From NCBI GenBank assembly GCA_903875225.1, contig CAIQVJ010000121.1, positions 1-46,988 on the forward strand: a DNA stretch of 46,988 bases. Reading direction: 5' to 3'. This DNA comes from an uncultured Pseudomonadota bacterium. GTDB taxonomy: Bacteria > Myxococcota_A > UBA796 > SXON01. The notes under the pieces were generated by a model. It did no database searches. It worked only from the letters and a program-made list of their open reading frames with translations, and was not told the origin of the DNA. Shown here piece by piece: positions 1-7,196 of this stretch (position 1 is the stretch's first letter; every line of letters begins with the position of its first letter). A program made the position numbers and the translations under genes.

Positions 1-100
1 CCGTCGAGTCGATGATGCGAGCGTCGAGATCCACAATCGACACTCGGAAGTCGAGACTCGAACATCGAGACTCGATGCTCGAAAGTCGATTTCCGATCCG
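1..100. repeat. Degenerate 7-bp tandem repeat (TCGANNN)
   Basis: TCGA tetramers begin at 4, 9, 24, 37, 51, 58, 65, 72, 79 and 86. From 51 onward the spacing is exactly seven bases, and the slot at 44 carries TCGG. The three bases after each TCGA vary (GAC, ACA, GAC, TGC, AAG, TTT). The tract lies just downstream of the HMA-protein gene and probably continues left of the window. It has no open frame of note. Its function is unknown. Confidence 0.7.
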
Positions 101-136
101 AGCCTGTCGGACCGCTACGATGAGCGGCGATCCTGT

Positions 137-505
137 TTAGTTCGTCGCGAGCTTGACCTGGAACTCGCTCAGCGCGGCAACCGCGGCGAGGAGCTTGTCC
201 GGGTTTGCCTTCGCGGCGTCGTAGGCCACCTGCACGACACCGGTCTTGAGGTCGACCTGGGCGCCGGTGACACCCTCCACGCCCATGAGCGCGGCGTGCA
301 CCGAGTTCGCGCACCCGCCGCAGGTCATCCCCGAGACGTTCAGCGCCACGTGGGTGCCGGCGGTGGGAACGGGCGCGGTGGTCTCGGCCGAAGGCAGGGC
401 GCAGGACTTCTTCTCGCCGCCCGCAGCGGCCTCGGCGGCCTCCTTGGCCGGGTCACATGCAAACGCAGAAGCGGAGAGATGCAGGGCGAGGGCGAAGGCG
501 ATCAT
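137..505 (-). CDS. Secreted heavy-metal-associated (HMA) domain protein
   Basis: This is a 122-residue protein with a signal peptide (hydrophobic residues 2-16, likely cleaved after SAFA), an Ala/Pro-rich linker to about residue 50, and one HMA domain. The domain carries the metal-binding motif GMTCGGC, with Cys62 and Cys65. HMA domains of the CopZ/MerP type bind Cu(I), Hg(II) or similar soft metals through this Cys pair. The signal peptide places this one in the periplasm, as in MerP, whereas CopZ is cytoplasmic. The start codon overlaps the stop of the upstream SGNH hydrolase gene (ATGA), so the two are probably translated together. The metal is not determined by the sequence; copper is the usual guess. 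No P-type ATPase gene is visible nearby. Confidence 0.85.
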   Translation of the reverse strand: MIAFALALHLSASAFACDPAKEAAEAAAGGEKKSCALPSAETTAPVPTAGTHVALNVSGMTCGGCANSVHAALMGVEGVTGAQVDLKTGVVQVAYDAAKANPDKLLAAVAALSEFQVKLATN

Positions 506-1644
506 GGGGACTCCTGTGCGGGGGAAGCGGCTGGACGGGCCGAGCCGTCGTCACATGCGCTAATTGGCGGAAGCAATGTGCGCACGAAGGGCGCGCTGGC
601 GAGTGCGGCCACGGCGTGTCCCCTCGCGGTCCAGTGCCCGTCCTGGGCGAGGTAGAGCGGCGCAGGATCAGCCGTTTCGGCCGCGCGCAGGGCAGGGGCG
701 AGGTCCAGAACAGGTGCAATTGGTGACAGGAGCTCCCGGGCGCGGGCGTGCGCCTGGGCTGGGTCCCACGACGCCGTCAGGGGCCAGTCGTGGTGCATCC
801 GGGCCTCCCCGGCCGTCGTACCGCCCACAGCATCCGGAAAAAGCACGACGCCGAACTTCACCCCGGCGTGGTCGCATACACGCGCCATCTCGGCCACGAG
901 GGCACCCGAGACCATCCAGGCGTGCTCCCATGCGGGGTCGGTCGCCGGCTGGTAGACGCGAAAGTCGATCGGGACGCCGGCTCCGCGGGTGACCTTGTCG
1001 ACGGCCGCCTCGTACCGGGCCCATTGCTGCCAGCCGAGCCGCCAGAGAGCGCTCGCCCGCCAGAGCCCGGGCAGCGGCCCCTCCCGCGAGGCGAGCAACG
1101 CCGCGTTGGTGAGCACGAGGCCACCGTCCGGCGCCAGGTCGTAGAACGGCTTGTCCCCCTTGCTGTCGAGCGCCGGCGAGTTGTTCAGGACGTCGTTCCC
1201 CACCAGGAACCCGAGCAGCACGAGGTGCGGCCGGCGCGGGAGCGCATAGGTCTTCAGCACGCCCAACGCTGTCGCAGTCCCGGCACCGGGCACGCCCATC
1301 GACTCCACGCGCAGCCCGGTCTCCTGGGCGAGCTTTCGCCCGTACCCGGCGTTGAGCGGCACCTGCGCGGCCTGCACGAAGGAATCCCCGATCACGACCA
1401 CGTCCGGCTGGGTGTCGGGCCACTCCGTGTCCACGAAACCGTGCGCGTTCACGTGGACGGTCACGCTGTACTCGGGCGCGTGGTTCGGGTGGTCACCCGG
1501 CTGGCTGAAGCCCCCCCGCAGCAGCGCCGGTTGCCGCGGGGTCTCCGGGACCGGCGCGTACACGCGAGCAGCCCCCTCCAGCCCCACCACGCAGAGCGCC
1601 GTCGAGGTGAGCACGAGGGCGAGTCGTCGCAGGATCACGTTCAT
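502..1644 (-). CDS. SGNH hydrolase-like, membrane-anchored or secreted protein
   Basis: This 380-residue protein has an N-terminal hydrophobic segment (about 7-25), so it is exported or anchored. The SGNH signature is present: nucleophile block VVVIGDSFVQ with Ser88, a GND block at 149-151 and C-terminal DGHW with Asp335 and His337. The D-x-H-W arrangement resembles the AlgX/AlgJ/DltD-like branch, which moves or removes acetyl groups on polysaccharides, more than lipase-type GDSL enzymes. An acyl-ester hydrolase or O-acetyltransferase acting on envelope polymer is therefore likely, but the substrate is unknown. The ATG at 1644 is followed at once by the signal-like segment. The open frame continues far upstream only because of antisense GC bias. 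The gene overlaps the HMA gene by four bases and is divergent from the kinase gene. Confidence 0.8.
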   Translation of the reverse strand: MNVILRRLALVLTSTALCVVGLEGAARVYAPVPETPRQPALLRGGFSQPGDHPNHAPEYSVTVHVNAHGFVDTEWPDTQPDVVVIGDSFVQAAQVPLNAGYGRKLAQETGLRVESMGVPGAGTATALGVLKTYALPRRPHLVLLGFLVGNDVLNNSPALDSKGDKPFYDLAPDGGLVLTNAALLASREGPLPGLWRASALWRLGWQQWARYEAAVDKVTRGAGVPIDFRVYQPATDPAWEHAWMVSGALVAEMARVCDHAGVKFGVVLFPDAVGGTTAGEARMHHDWPLTASWDPAQAHARARELLSPIAPVLDLAPALRAAETADPAPLYLAQDGHWTARGHAVAALASAPFVRTLLPPISACDDGSARPAASPAQESP

Positions 1645-1824
1645 TCGATGGCGTGGCTCTATCGCAACGGGCCCGTGCGAAGCCCGGCCCTGAAGATCCG
1701 TTTCAGGTTCCACCCGTTCGTGACCGCCCGCCCCGGGGCACAAAGACATGGCCTTGACGGTGGGGATCCCCCCCGGGGAGTGCCTGGGAACCACAACCCG
1801 CGGCCAGCCTGAATAGGAGGCACG
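1645..1824. promoter_or_regulatory. Divergent intergenic region, SGNH gene / kinase gene
   Basis: This 180-bp spacer must hold the promoters of both divergent transcription units. A strong ribosome-binding site, AGGAGG at 1815-1820, stands four bases before the GTG start at 1825 and decides that start. I see a TTGACG-like hexamer near 1752 but no convincing -10 partner, so I do not call a promoter. Confidence 0.5.
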
Positions 1825-4410
1825 GTGCCCCATCGCCTCGCGCAGCTTGCACGAACCTACAACTGGCCAGAGGCCTGCTTGCACGAGGTGGCGGCGTTGC
1901 TCGCCGAGGCCGACAGCACACGCCCGGGGCCCGGGGCAGCCGCAGATGCCGGCCCTGCCGAGGCCACGGACAGCGTGGAGAGTGTGCCGTACCACGACAT
2001 CGGGGAGCTGGGGAAGGGCGGCATGGGCGAGGTCCGGCGCGTATGGGACCGGAAGCTGCGCCGCGAGGTGGCGATGAAGCTCCTGCGCAGCGAGTACATG
2101 GCCGACCCCTCGATGCTCGCACGCTTCGTCGAGGAGGCCCAGGCGACAGCCCAGTTGGAGCACCCGGGCATCGTGCCCGTGCACGCGATCGGCCACACCG
2201 CCGACGGGCGACCGTACTTCACGATGAAGGAGGTGCGCGGGCAGACGCTCACGGAGCTGATCAACGAGGTCCACGACCACGTGACGGACGGGCAGTGGCT
2301 CGCCACGCCTTCCGGATGGTCGTTCCACAGGCTGCTTCAGGCTTTTCACCGCGTGTGCGAGGCGGTGGGGTTCGCGCACGCCCGGGGGGTGATCCACCGG
2401 GACCTGAAGCCCGACAACATCATGCTGGGCGGCTTCGGCGAGGTACTCGTCCTCGACTGGGGGCTGGCGAAGATCCTGAACGATCCCGAGCACGCCTCGC
2501 CCGACCGCACGACGGTGCAGACCGACCGATCCGTGGGGGGTGCGCCATCCACGCGGATGGGCATCGTCGCCGGGACGCCCGCGTACATGCCGCCGGAGCA
2601 GGCACGGGGCCAGTCCTGCGACCCGAGGGTGGACGTGTATGCGCTCGGCGCCATCCTCTACGAGATCCTCTCGGGCGAGCGCCCCTACGAAGGGACCGAC
2701 GCGGACGCCGTACTGGCCCAGGTGCGGACCGGTCCCCCCAAGCGGCTGCAGCGGGCGAACCGGACGTGGACCCCGGGGCCGCGCACCCTCACGAACTCCC
2801 CGCTCCCGCCCGAGCACCTCGTGAACGTGTGTGAACGCGCGATGATGCGGGAGCCGACGGACCGGTACGCCAACGCCGGGGAGCTGGCCGCGGCGATGCT
2901 CGACTTCCTCGAGGGCGCCCTCGCCCGCGGCCACGCGCTCGCCCTGGTCACCGAAGCCGACACCCTGGCCCCCCGCATCGCCGCGCTCACCGAGCGGGCG
3001 AAGGACCTTCGTGAGCAGGCCCACGCGCTCTCCTCCACCGTGCCTGGACACGCGCCGATCGAGCAGAAGCGCGCCTTCTGGGAGATGGAGGACGAGGCCC
3101 GGGAGCTCGAACAGCAGGCCGCCGTGGAGGCGGTGAAGCGGATCCAGCTCCTGCGCGGGGCGCTCTCCCTGGACAACGACCTGACCGAGGCCCATGCGCG
3201 CCTCGCGGAGAACTACCGCAACCGGATGGCCACCGCCGAGGCCGCCGGCGACATCCTGGGCATGCGCCGGTCGGAGTGGTACCTGCGTGCCCACGACGAT
3301 GGTCGCCACGGCGCCTGGCTGCGCGGCGACGGTGCGCTGACCGTGATCACCGACCCGCCCGGCGCCCGTGTCGAGGTGTACCGCTACGTCGAGCGGGACC
3401 GGCACCTCTGCCTGCAGCCGGTGCGAAACCCGGGGCGCACGCCGCTGAAGGCCTGGCACCTGCCGATGGGCAGCTACGTGGTCGTCCTGCACAAGGAGGG
3501 CTACGCGCCCACCCGGTACCCGGTGCGGATCGAGCGCCAGGCCCACTGGGACGGCGTGCCACCCGGCGGTTCCGAGCCCCTTCCGATCCGCCTGCTGCCG
3601 GAGGCCGAGGTCGGGCCAGACGACTGCTACGTCCCGGCCGGCTGGTTCCTCTCGGGCGGCGACCCGGAGGCCACCGGAGGGATGCCGCGCCGACGCCTGT
3701 GGCTCGATCCCTTCGTCATCCACCGCTTTCCCGCCACCAACAGGCAGTGGATCGAATTCCTGGACGCACGGGTACGCGCAGGGCGGGACGAGGAAGCCCT
3801 CCTGTACGCCCCCCGGGAGCGGCCCGGGGCGGCCGGCGAGTCCGGGAACCTCGTCTACGGGCGAAACCTGGACGGCACCTTCTACTGCCGCCCCGACGCA
3901 GAGGGAGACCAGTGGGACCCCGACTGGCCCGTCTGGCTGATCGACTGGAAGTGCGCCCACGCCTACGCGAACTGGCGGGCCGAGCAGGCCGGCCTCGCCT
4001 GGCGCCTTCCCTGGGAGTTCGAGTGGGAGAAGGCCGCACGCGGGGTGGACGGGCGGGCGTTCCCGTGGGGCAACCACCTCGACCCGACGTTCACCAACAT
4101 GCGCGACAGCCGCCCCGACCGCCCCATGCCCGCAGTGGTCGACAGCTTCCCCATCGACGAGAGCCCCTACGGCGTTCGGGGCATGGCCGGCAATGTGCGG
4201 GACTGGTGCATGGACCTTTTCCGGGCCGAGGGGCCGAGGGTGTTGGACGGGCGCGTCGCGCCCCCGGTGTTCGAGGAGGGGGCGAAACGCACGCTGCGCG
4301 GCGGCGCGTTCGTGGGCCACCAGCGGAGCGGTGGCGTCGCGTTCCGGCTCGGGGACTCCGGGGAGAGCCGGATCCCGCTCGTGGGCGCGAGGTTGTGCCG
4401 GGCGGTGTGA
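1825..4410 (+). CDS. Ser/Thr protein kinase with C-terminal SUMF1/FGE-like domain
   Basis: The 861-residue product has a PknB-type kinase domain at about 57-355: glycine loop GKGGMG (63-68), Lys85, HRDLKPDN from 191, DWG at 211-213 in place of DFG, and MPPEQA in place of APE. A helical region follows (about 360-490), then a PEGA-like beta domain (about 504-575). A formylglycine-generating-enzyme-like domain runs from about 599 to the end, with typical blocks (RLPWEFEWEKAARG, FPWGN, MAGNVRDW, LRGGAF). The Cys residues used by true FGE near the C-terminus are not evident, so this domain is more likely a binding or sensor module than a sulfatase activator. No transmembrane segment is obvious. 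DWG kinases with this architecture occur in Planctomycetes and Myxococcota. The start is GTG with a strong RBS. The gene precedes ald by 24 bases. Confidence 0.9.
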   Translation: MPHRLAQLARTYNWPEACLHEVAALLAEADSTRPGPGAAADAGPAEATDSVESVPYHDIGELGKGGMGEVRRVWDRKLRREVAMKLLRSEYMADPSMLARFVEEAQATAQLEHPGIVPVHAIGHTADGRPYFTMKEVRGQTLTELINEVHDHVTDGQWLATPSGWSFHRLLQAFHRVCEAVGFAHARGVIHRDLKPDNIMLGGFGEVLVLDWGLAKILNDPEHASPDRTTVQTDRSVGGAPSTRMGIVAGTPAYMPPEQARGQSCDPRVDVYALGAILYEILSGERPYEGTDADAVLAQVRTGPPKRLQRANRTWTPGPRTLTNSPLPPEHLVNVCERAMMREPTDRYANAGELAAAMLDFLEGALARGHALALVTEADTLAPRIAALTERAKDLREQAHALSSTVPGHAPIEQKRAFWEMEDEARELEQQAAVEAVKRIQLLRGALSLDNDLTEAHARLAENYRNRMATAEAAGDILGMRRSEWYLRAHDDGRHGAWLRGDGALTVITDPPGARVEVYRYVERDRHLCLQPVRNPGRTPLKAWHLPMGSYVVVLHKEGYAPTRYPVRIERQAHWDGVPPGGSEPLPIRLLPEAEVGPDDCYVPAGWFLSGGDPEATGGMPRRRLWLDPFVIHRFPATNRQWIEFLDARVRAGRDEEALLYAPRERPGAAGESGNLVYGRNLDGTFYCRPDAEGDQWDPDWPVWLIDWKCAHAYANWRAEQAGLAWRLPWEFEWEKAARGVDGRAFPWGNHLDPTFTNMRDSRPDRPMPAVVDSFPIDESPYGVRGMAGNVRDWCMDLFRAEGPRVLDGRVAPPVFEEGAKRTLRGGAFVGHQRSGGVAFRLGDSGESRIPLVGARLCRAV

Positions 4411-4434
4411 CCCCAACCGGGCTAGCTTGCCTGC

Positions 4435-5559
4435 ATGCGATTTGGCGTAGTCTGCGAGCTGACCCCCCAGGAGCGGCGTGTGCCCGTCACGCCCGATGGC
4501 GTGCGGTCGCTCGTCGCCGCCGGCCATGAGATGAACATCGAGATGGGCGTAGGCGCCGGTTCGGGGTTCTCCGACACCGAGTACCTCGCGGCAGGCGCGA
4601 AGGTGCTGTGCGCCGCCCGGGAGGTTGCGGCGACCTGCGACATCCTCCTGAAGGTCCACGCGCCAACCGAACCCGAAGACGATCTGGTGCGCGAGGGAGC
4701 GACCCTGGTCGGTTTTCTCCACCTCGCGTCGTTGGACGCAAGCTGGCACGCACGCTTTGCAGCGCGCCACGTGACGACGCTCTCCCTGGAGATGGTGCGG
4801 GAGGGTCAGGACGAGTACCCGATCCTCGAGCCGCTCTCTGCCCTCGGCGGACGGGTCGCCATCGCGCTCGCGGCCTACCACCTCACGATTCCCGGCGGCG
4901 GGCCCGGCATCCTGCTCGGCGGGTGCAGCGGCGTGCCACCCGCCATGGTCCTGGTGATCGGCGGCGGTACGGCCGGGCAGGCGGCTGCGGCAGAGGCCGC
5001 CGCGCTCGGCGCCCAGGTCGTGGTGCTGGACCGGGACCCGCGCAGGCTGCAGCGCCTGGAGCGGACCGTGGGGCGCGTGGCGATCACCGCCACCGCGAGC
5101 GAGTACCACCTGACCCGCTACGTGGAGATGGCAGACGTCGTGATCGGAGCCGTCGCGGTCCGCGGCGAACCATCCCCCAAGGTGCTGCGCCGCCAGCACA
5201 TCCGGATGATGCGGGAGGGCAGCATGTTCATCGACATGTCCATCGACGAAGGCGGGTGCGCCGACACCAGCCGGCCCACAACCCCGGAGGCGCCGGTCTA
5301 CGAGGTGGAGGGTGTGCGCCACATCTGCATCCCGAACCTGCCGAGCGAGGTGGCCAACACGGCCTCGCGCGCGCTCGGCGCGAGCCTGCTGCCCTACCTC
5401 TTCGAGCTTGGGAACGGCGTGCGCCCCGCGCTCTCGCGATCCGACGCACTGCGGCACGCCTGCGGGTTCGTCGAGGGACACCTCGTGAGTCGTTCCCTGC
5501 TCAAGTTCGTGAAGGCGCCGCTCGTCGACCTCGATCGGCTCATCCCGAGGGCCGAATGA
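4435..5559 (+). CDS. ald: Alanine dehydrogenase / PNT-family dehydrogenase
   Basis: The 374-residue protein has the alanine dehydrogenase fold: an N-terminal substrate domain (ERRVPVTPDGV, then KVHAPTEPEDD and FLHLASL) and a central Rossmann domain with VLVIGGGTAGQAAAAEA followed by an Asp-ended strand (VVLDRD), suggesting NAD. The C-terminal block contains IDEGGCADTSRPTTPE and VRHICIPNLPSEV. Alanine dehydrogenase interconverts L-alanine and pyruvate plus ammonia using NAD(H). The late motif IPNLPSEVANTAS departs from the usual VANMPGAV of classical Ald and recalls a divergent branch and the transhydrogenase alpha subunit, so the substrate could differ. The stop overlaps the gamma-carbonic anhydrase start (ATGA). 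Confidence 0.8.
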   Translation: MRFGVVCELTPQERRVPVTPDGVRSLVAAGHEMNIEMGVGAGSGFSDTEYLAAGAKVLCAAREVAATCDILLKVHAPTEPEDDLVREGATLVGFLHLASLDASWHARFAARHVTTLSLEMVREGQDEYPILEPLSALGGRVAIALAAYHLTIPGGGPGILLGGCSGVPPAMVLVIGGGTAGQAAAAEAAALGAQVVVLDRDPRRLQRLERTVGRVAITATASEYHLTRYVEMADVVIGAVAVRGEPSPKVLRRQHIRMMREGSMFIDMSIDEGGCADTSRPTTPEAPVYEVEGVRHICIPNLPSEVANTASRALGASLLPYLFELGNGVRPALSRSDALRHACGFVEGHLVSRSLLKFVKAPLVDLDRLIPRAE

Positions 5560-6083
5560 CCGATCGCCCATGCATCGAAGCCTGGGGTGGGTACACCCCT
5601 GTCGTGCCGGCGAGCGCCTGGGTGCACCCCAGCGCCGTGCTGATCGGCGACGTCACGCTCGGCGAGCGGGTGAGCATCTGGGCGGGCGTGGTCCTGCGCG
5701 GGGACCAGGGCGGCATCGTGATCGGCGACGAGACCAACATCCAGGATGGCACCGTCGCGCACGCCACGGGAGGGGTCTCGACCGTGCGGGTCGGCGCAGG
5801 CTGCACGATCGGCCACCGCGCGATCCTTCACGGCTGCAGGGTGGAGGACGACTGCCTCGTCGGCATGGGAAGCATCCTGCTCGACAACGTGGTGATCGGC
5901 GCAGGCAGCGTGGTCGGGGCCGGCGCGCTGGTGCCCGTGGGCATGAAGGTCCCGCCCGGTGTGCTGTTGCTCGGGATGCCCGCGCGGGTCGTCCGCACCG
6001 TCACCGACGTCGACCGGGAGCGCGTGGCCAACGGGCGGCGCACCTACCTCGGGCTCCTGCAGAGCCAACGCTCGGGCGGATGA
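5556..6083 (+). CDS. Gamma-class carbonic anhydrase family protein
   Basis: The 175-residue protein is a left-handed beta-helix of hexapeptide repeats (HPSAVLIGDVTLGERVSIW and onward), the gamma carbonic anhydrase/YrdA/PaaY type. Three histidines expected to bind the trimer-interface metal are visible: His69 (GTVAHA), His87 and His92 (IGHRAILHG). The family hydrates CO2 to bicarbonate when active; many YrdA-like members show little activity. The length is normal. The start at 5556 is set by the ATGA overlap with the preceding gene, and the stop overlaps the next start in the same way, so ald, this gene and the methyltransferase gene are translationally coupled. Confidence 0.88.
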   Translation: MTDRPCIEAWGGYTPVVPASAWVHPSAVLIGDVTLGERVSIWAGVVLRGDQGGIVIGDETNIQDGTVAHATGGVSTVRVGAGCTIGHRAILHGCRVEDDCLVGMGSILLDNVVIGAGSVVGAGALVPVGMKVPPGVLLLGMPARVVRTVTDVDRERVANGRRTYLGLLQSQRSGG

Positions 6084-7150
6084 TCCCCACGCCCGGCGCC
6101 CCCCCGCGCCTCTGGTCGTGTGCACTGCCGTCCCCGACCCTGCCGAGCGACCGCATCCGCTGGGTGGTCGAGTCCATCTGGTCGAAGATGCTGGCAAATC
6201 CGCGACATGCCGGTCCGCGGATGTCGTCGGAGCTGCGGGCCGCCCGAACACTCGGCAGCAAGGAGCGCCCGGTGGCCGGCGACATGCTGTCCGGCCTGAT
6301 CCGGCACCACCGCGCGCTCGAGCGGATGGACAAGGACCTCGTCCAGGCGTGGTACGGCCTGTGCGAGCGGGGTGTGCCCGACCTCGACGACCCGCCCAAC
6401 GCCTATGCCATCGCGGTCTCCATGCCCGATGAGGTCGGCGCCGAGTGGTGGGCGCGGCTCGGGCCGGTCGCCGCAGTCGCCCTCGCCCGGACGCTCGCAG
6501 GGCGCGCCCCGGTGGCGCTCCGGGTGCTGCGCGAGGGGTTCACGCTCTCCGTGCCCTTCCATCGCGTGGGGGCCCACGGGCTCGTGCTCGAGGCGCGCTG
6601 CAACCTCGACGTGGAGGCCGCCTACAAGGAGGGCCACGTGGAGATCCAGGATCTCGGCAGCCAGGCCATCGTGGACGCCGCAGGCGTGGTGCCCGGGATG
6701 CGCGTGATGGACCTCTGCGCAGGCGCGGGCGGGAAGTCGCTGTCCCTCGCGGCCCTCGGCGCAGACGTCCAGGCCTGGGACATCCGACCCCAGGCGCTCG
6801 ACGCGCTGGCCGACCGGGCGCGCCGGGCGCGCCTCCCGGTGCGCATCGCCCCGCCGCAGGGGCGCTACGATCTCGTGCTGGTGGACGCCCCCTGCTCGGG
6901 CACCGGCGTGCTGCGGCGGCATCCCGAGAACCGCTGGAAGTTCACCCTGCCCACGCAGACGCAGCGCGAATTGCTCGACCGCGCGGAGCGGATGGCGCCG
7001 ACCGTGCTCTACGCGACGTGCTCGCTCCTGCGCTGCGAGAACGACGACCTCGTGCGCCAGGTCGCCGAACCCGTGGAGGAGCAGACGATCTGGCCCCAGG
7101 TGGACGGCCCGGACGGGTTCTACTGGGCGAGGCTGGGGGGCTCGGCGTAG
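6080..7150 (+). CDS. RsmB/NOP2-family RNA (cytosine-C5) methyltransferase
   Basis: The 356-residue protein has an N-terminal helical NusB-like part (about 25-110) and a SAM-dependent methyltransferase domain. Motif I is DLCAGAGGKSLSL (from about 211), motif IV DAPCSGTG contains Cys272, and motif VI ATCSL contains Cys314. In the RsmB/Nop2 family the motif VI Cys forms the covalent adduct with cytosine C6 and the motif IV Cys releases the product; both are present. The likely target is 16S rRNA or another structured RNA. It is shorter than E. coli RsmB (about 430 residues). The start is fixed by the ATGA overlap with the gamma-CA gene. Confidence 0.85.
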   Translation: MIPTPGAPPRLWSCALPSPTLPSDRIRWVVESIWSKMLANPRHAGPRMSSELRAARTLGSKERPVAGDMLSGLIRHHRALERMDKDLVQAWYGLCERGVPDLDDPPNAYAIAVSMPDEVGAEWWARLGPVAAVALARTLAGRAPVALRVLREGFTLSVPFHRVGAHGLVLEARCNLDVEAAYKEGHVEIQDLGSQAIVDAAGVVPGMRVMDLCAGAGGKSLSLAALGADVQAWDIRPQALDALADRARRARLPVRIAPPQGRYDLVLVDAPCSGTGVLRRHPENRWKFTLPTQTQRELLDRAERMAPTVLYATCSLLRCENDDLVRQVAEPVEEQTIWPQVDGPDGFYWARLGGSA

Positions 7151-7179
7151 TCCGGGAAGGCGGAGCGTACCGCTCGCCA

Positions 7180-7193
7180 GCCCCCGCCGGGGC
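7180..7193. terminator. Hairpin between convergent genes
   Basis: GCCCC (7180-7184) and GGGGC (7189-7193) form a five-pair stem around a four-base loop, in the 46-bp gap between convergent RsmB-type and DctM genes. A second weaker stem (GAGCG/CGCTC) lies just before it near 7163-7175. There is no clear T tract, so this is a modest terminator candidate. Confidence 0.35.
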
Positions 7194-7196
7194 GGC

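Noticed and set aside
1..100. TCGA tract considered as a CRISPR or iteron origin
   Set aside because: The units are seven bases with a variable trinucleotide; no DnaA boxes or replication gene adjoin.
1645..5571. Minus-strand open frame continuing upstream of the SGNH hydrolase
   Set aside because: It is antisense to the kinase and alanine dehydrogenase-like genes and shows no motifs; only the part from 1644 down is a real protein.
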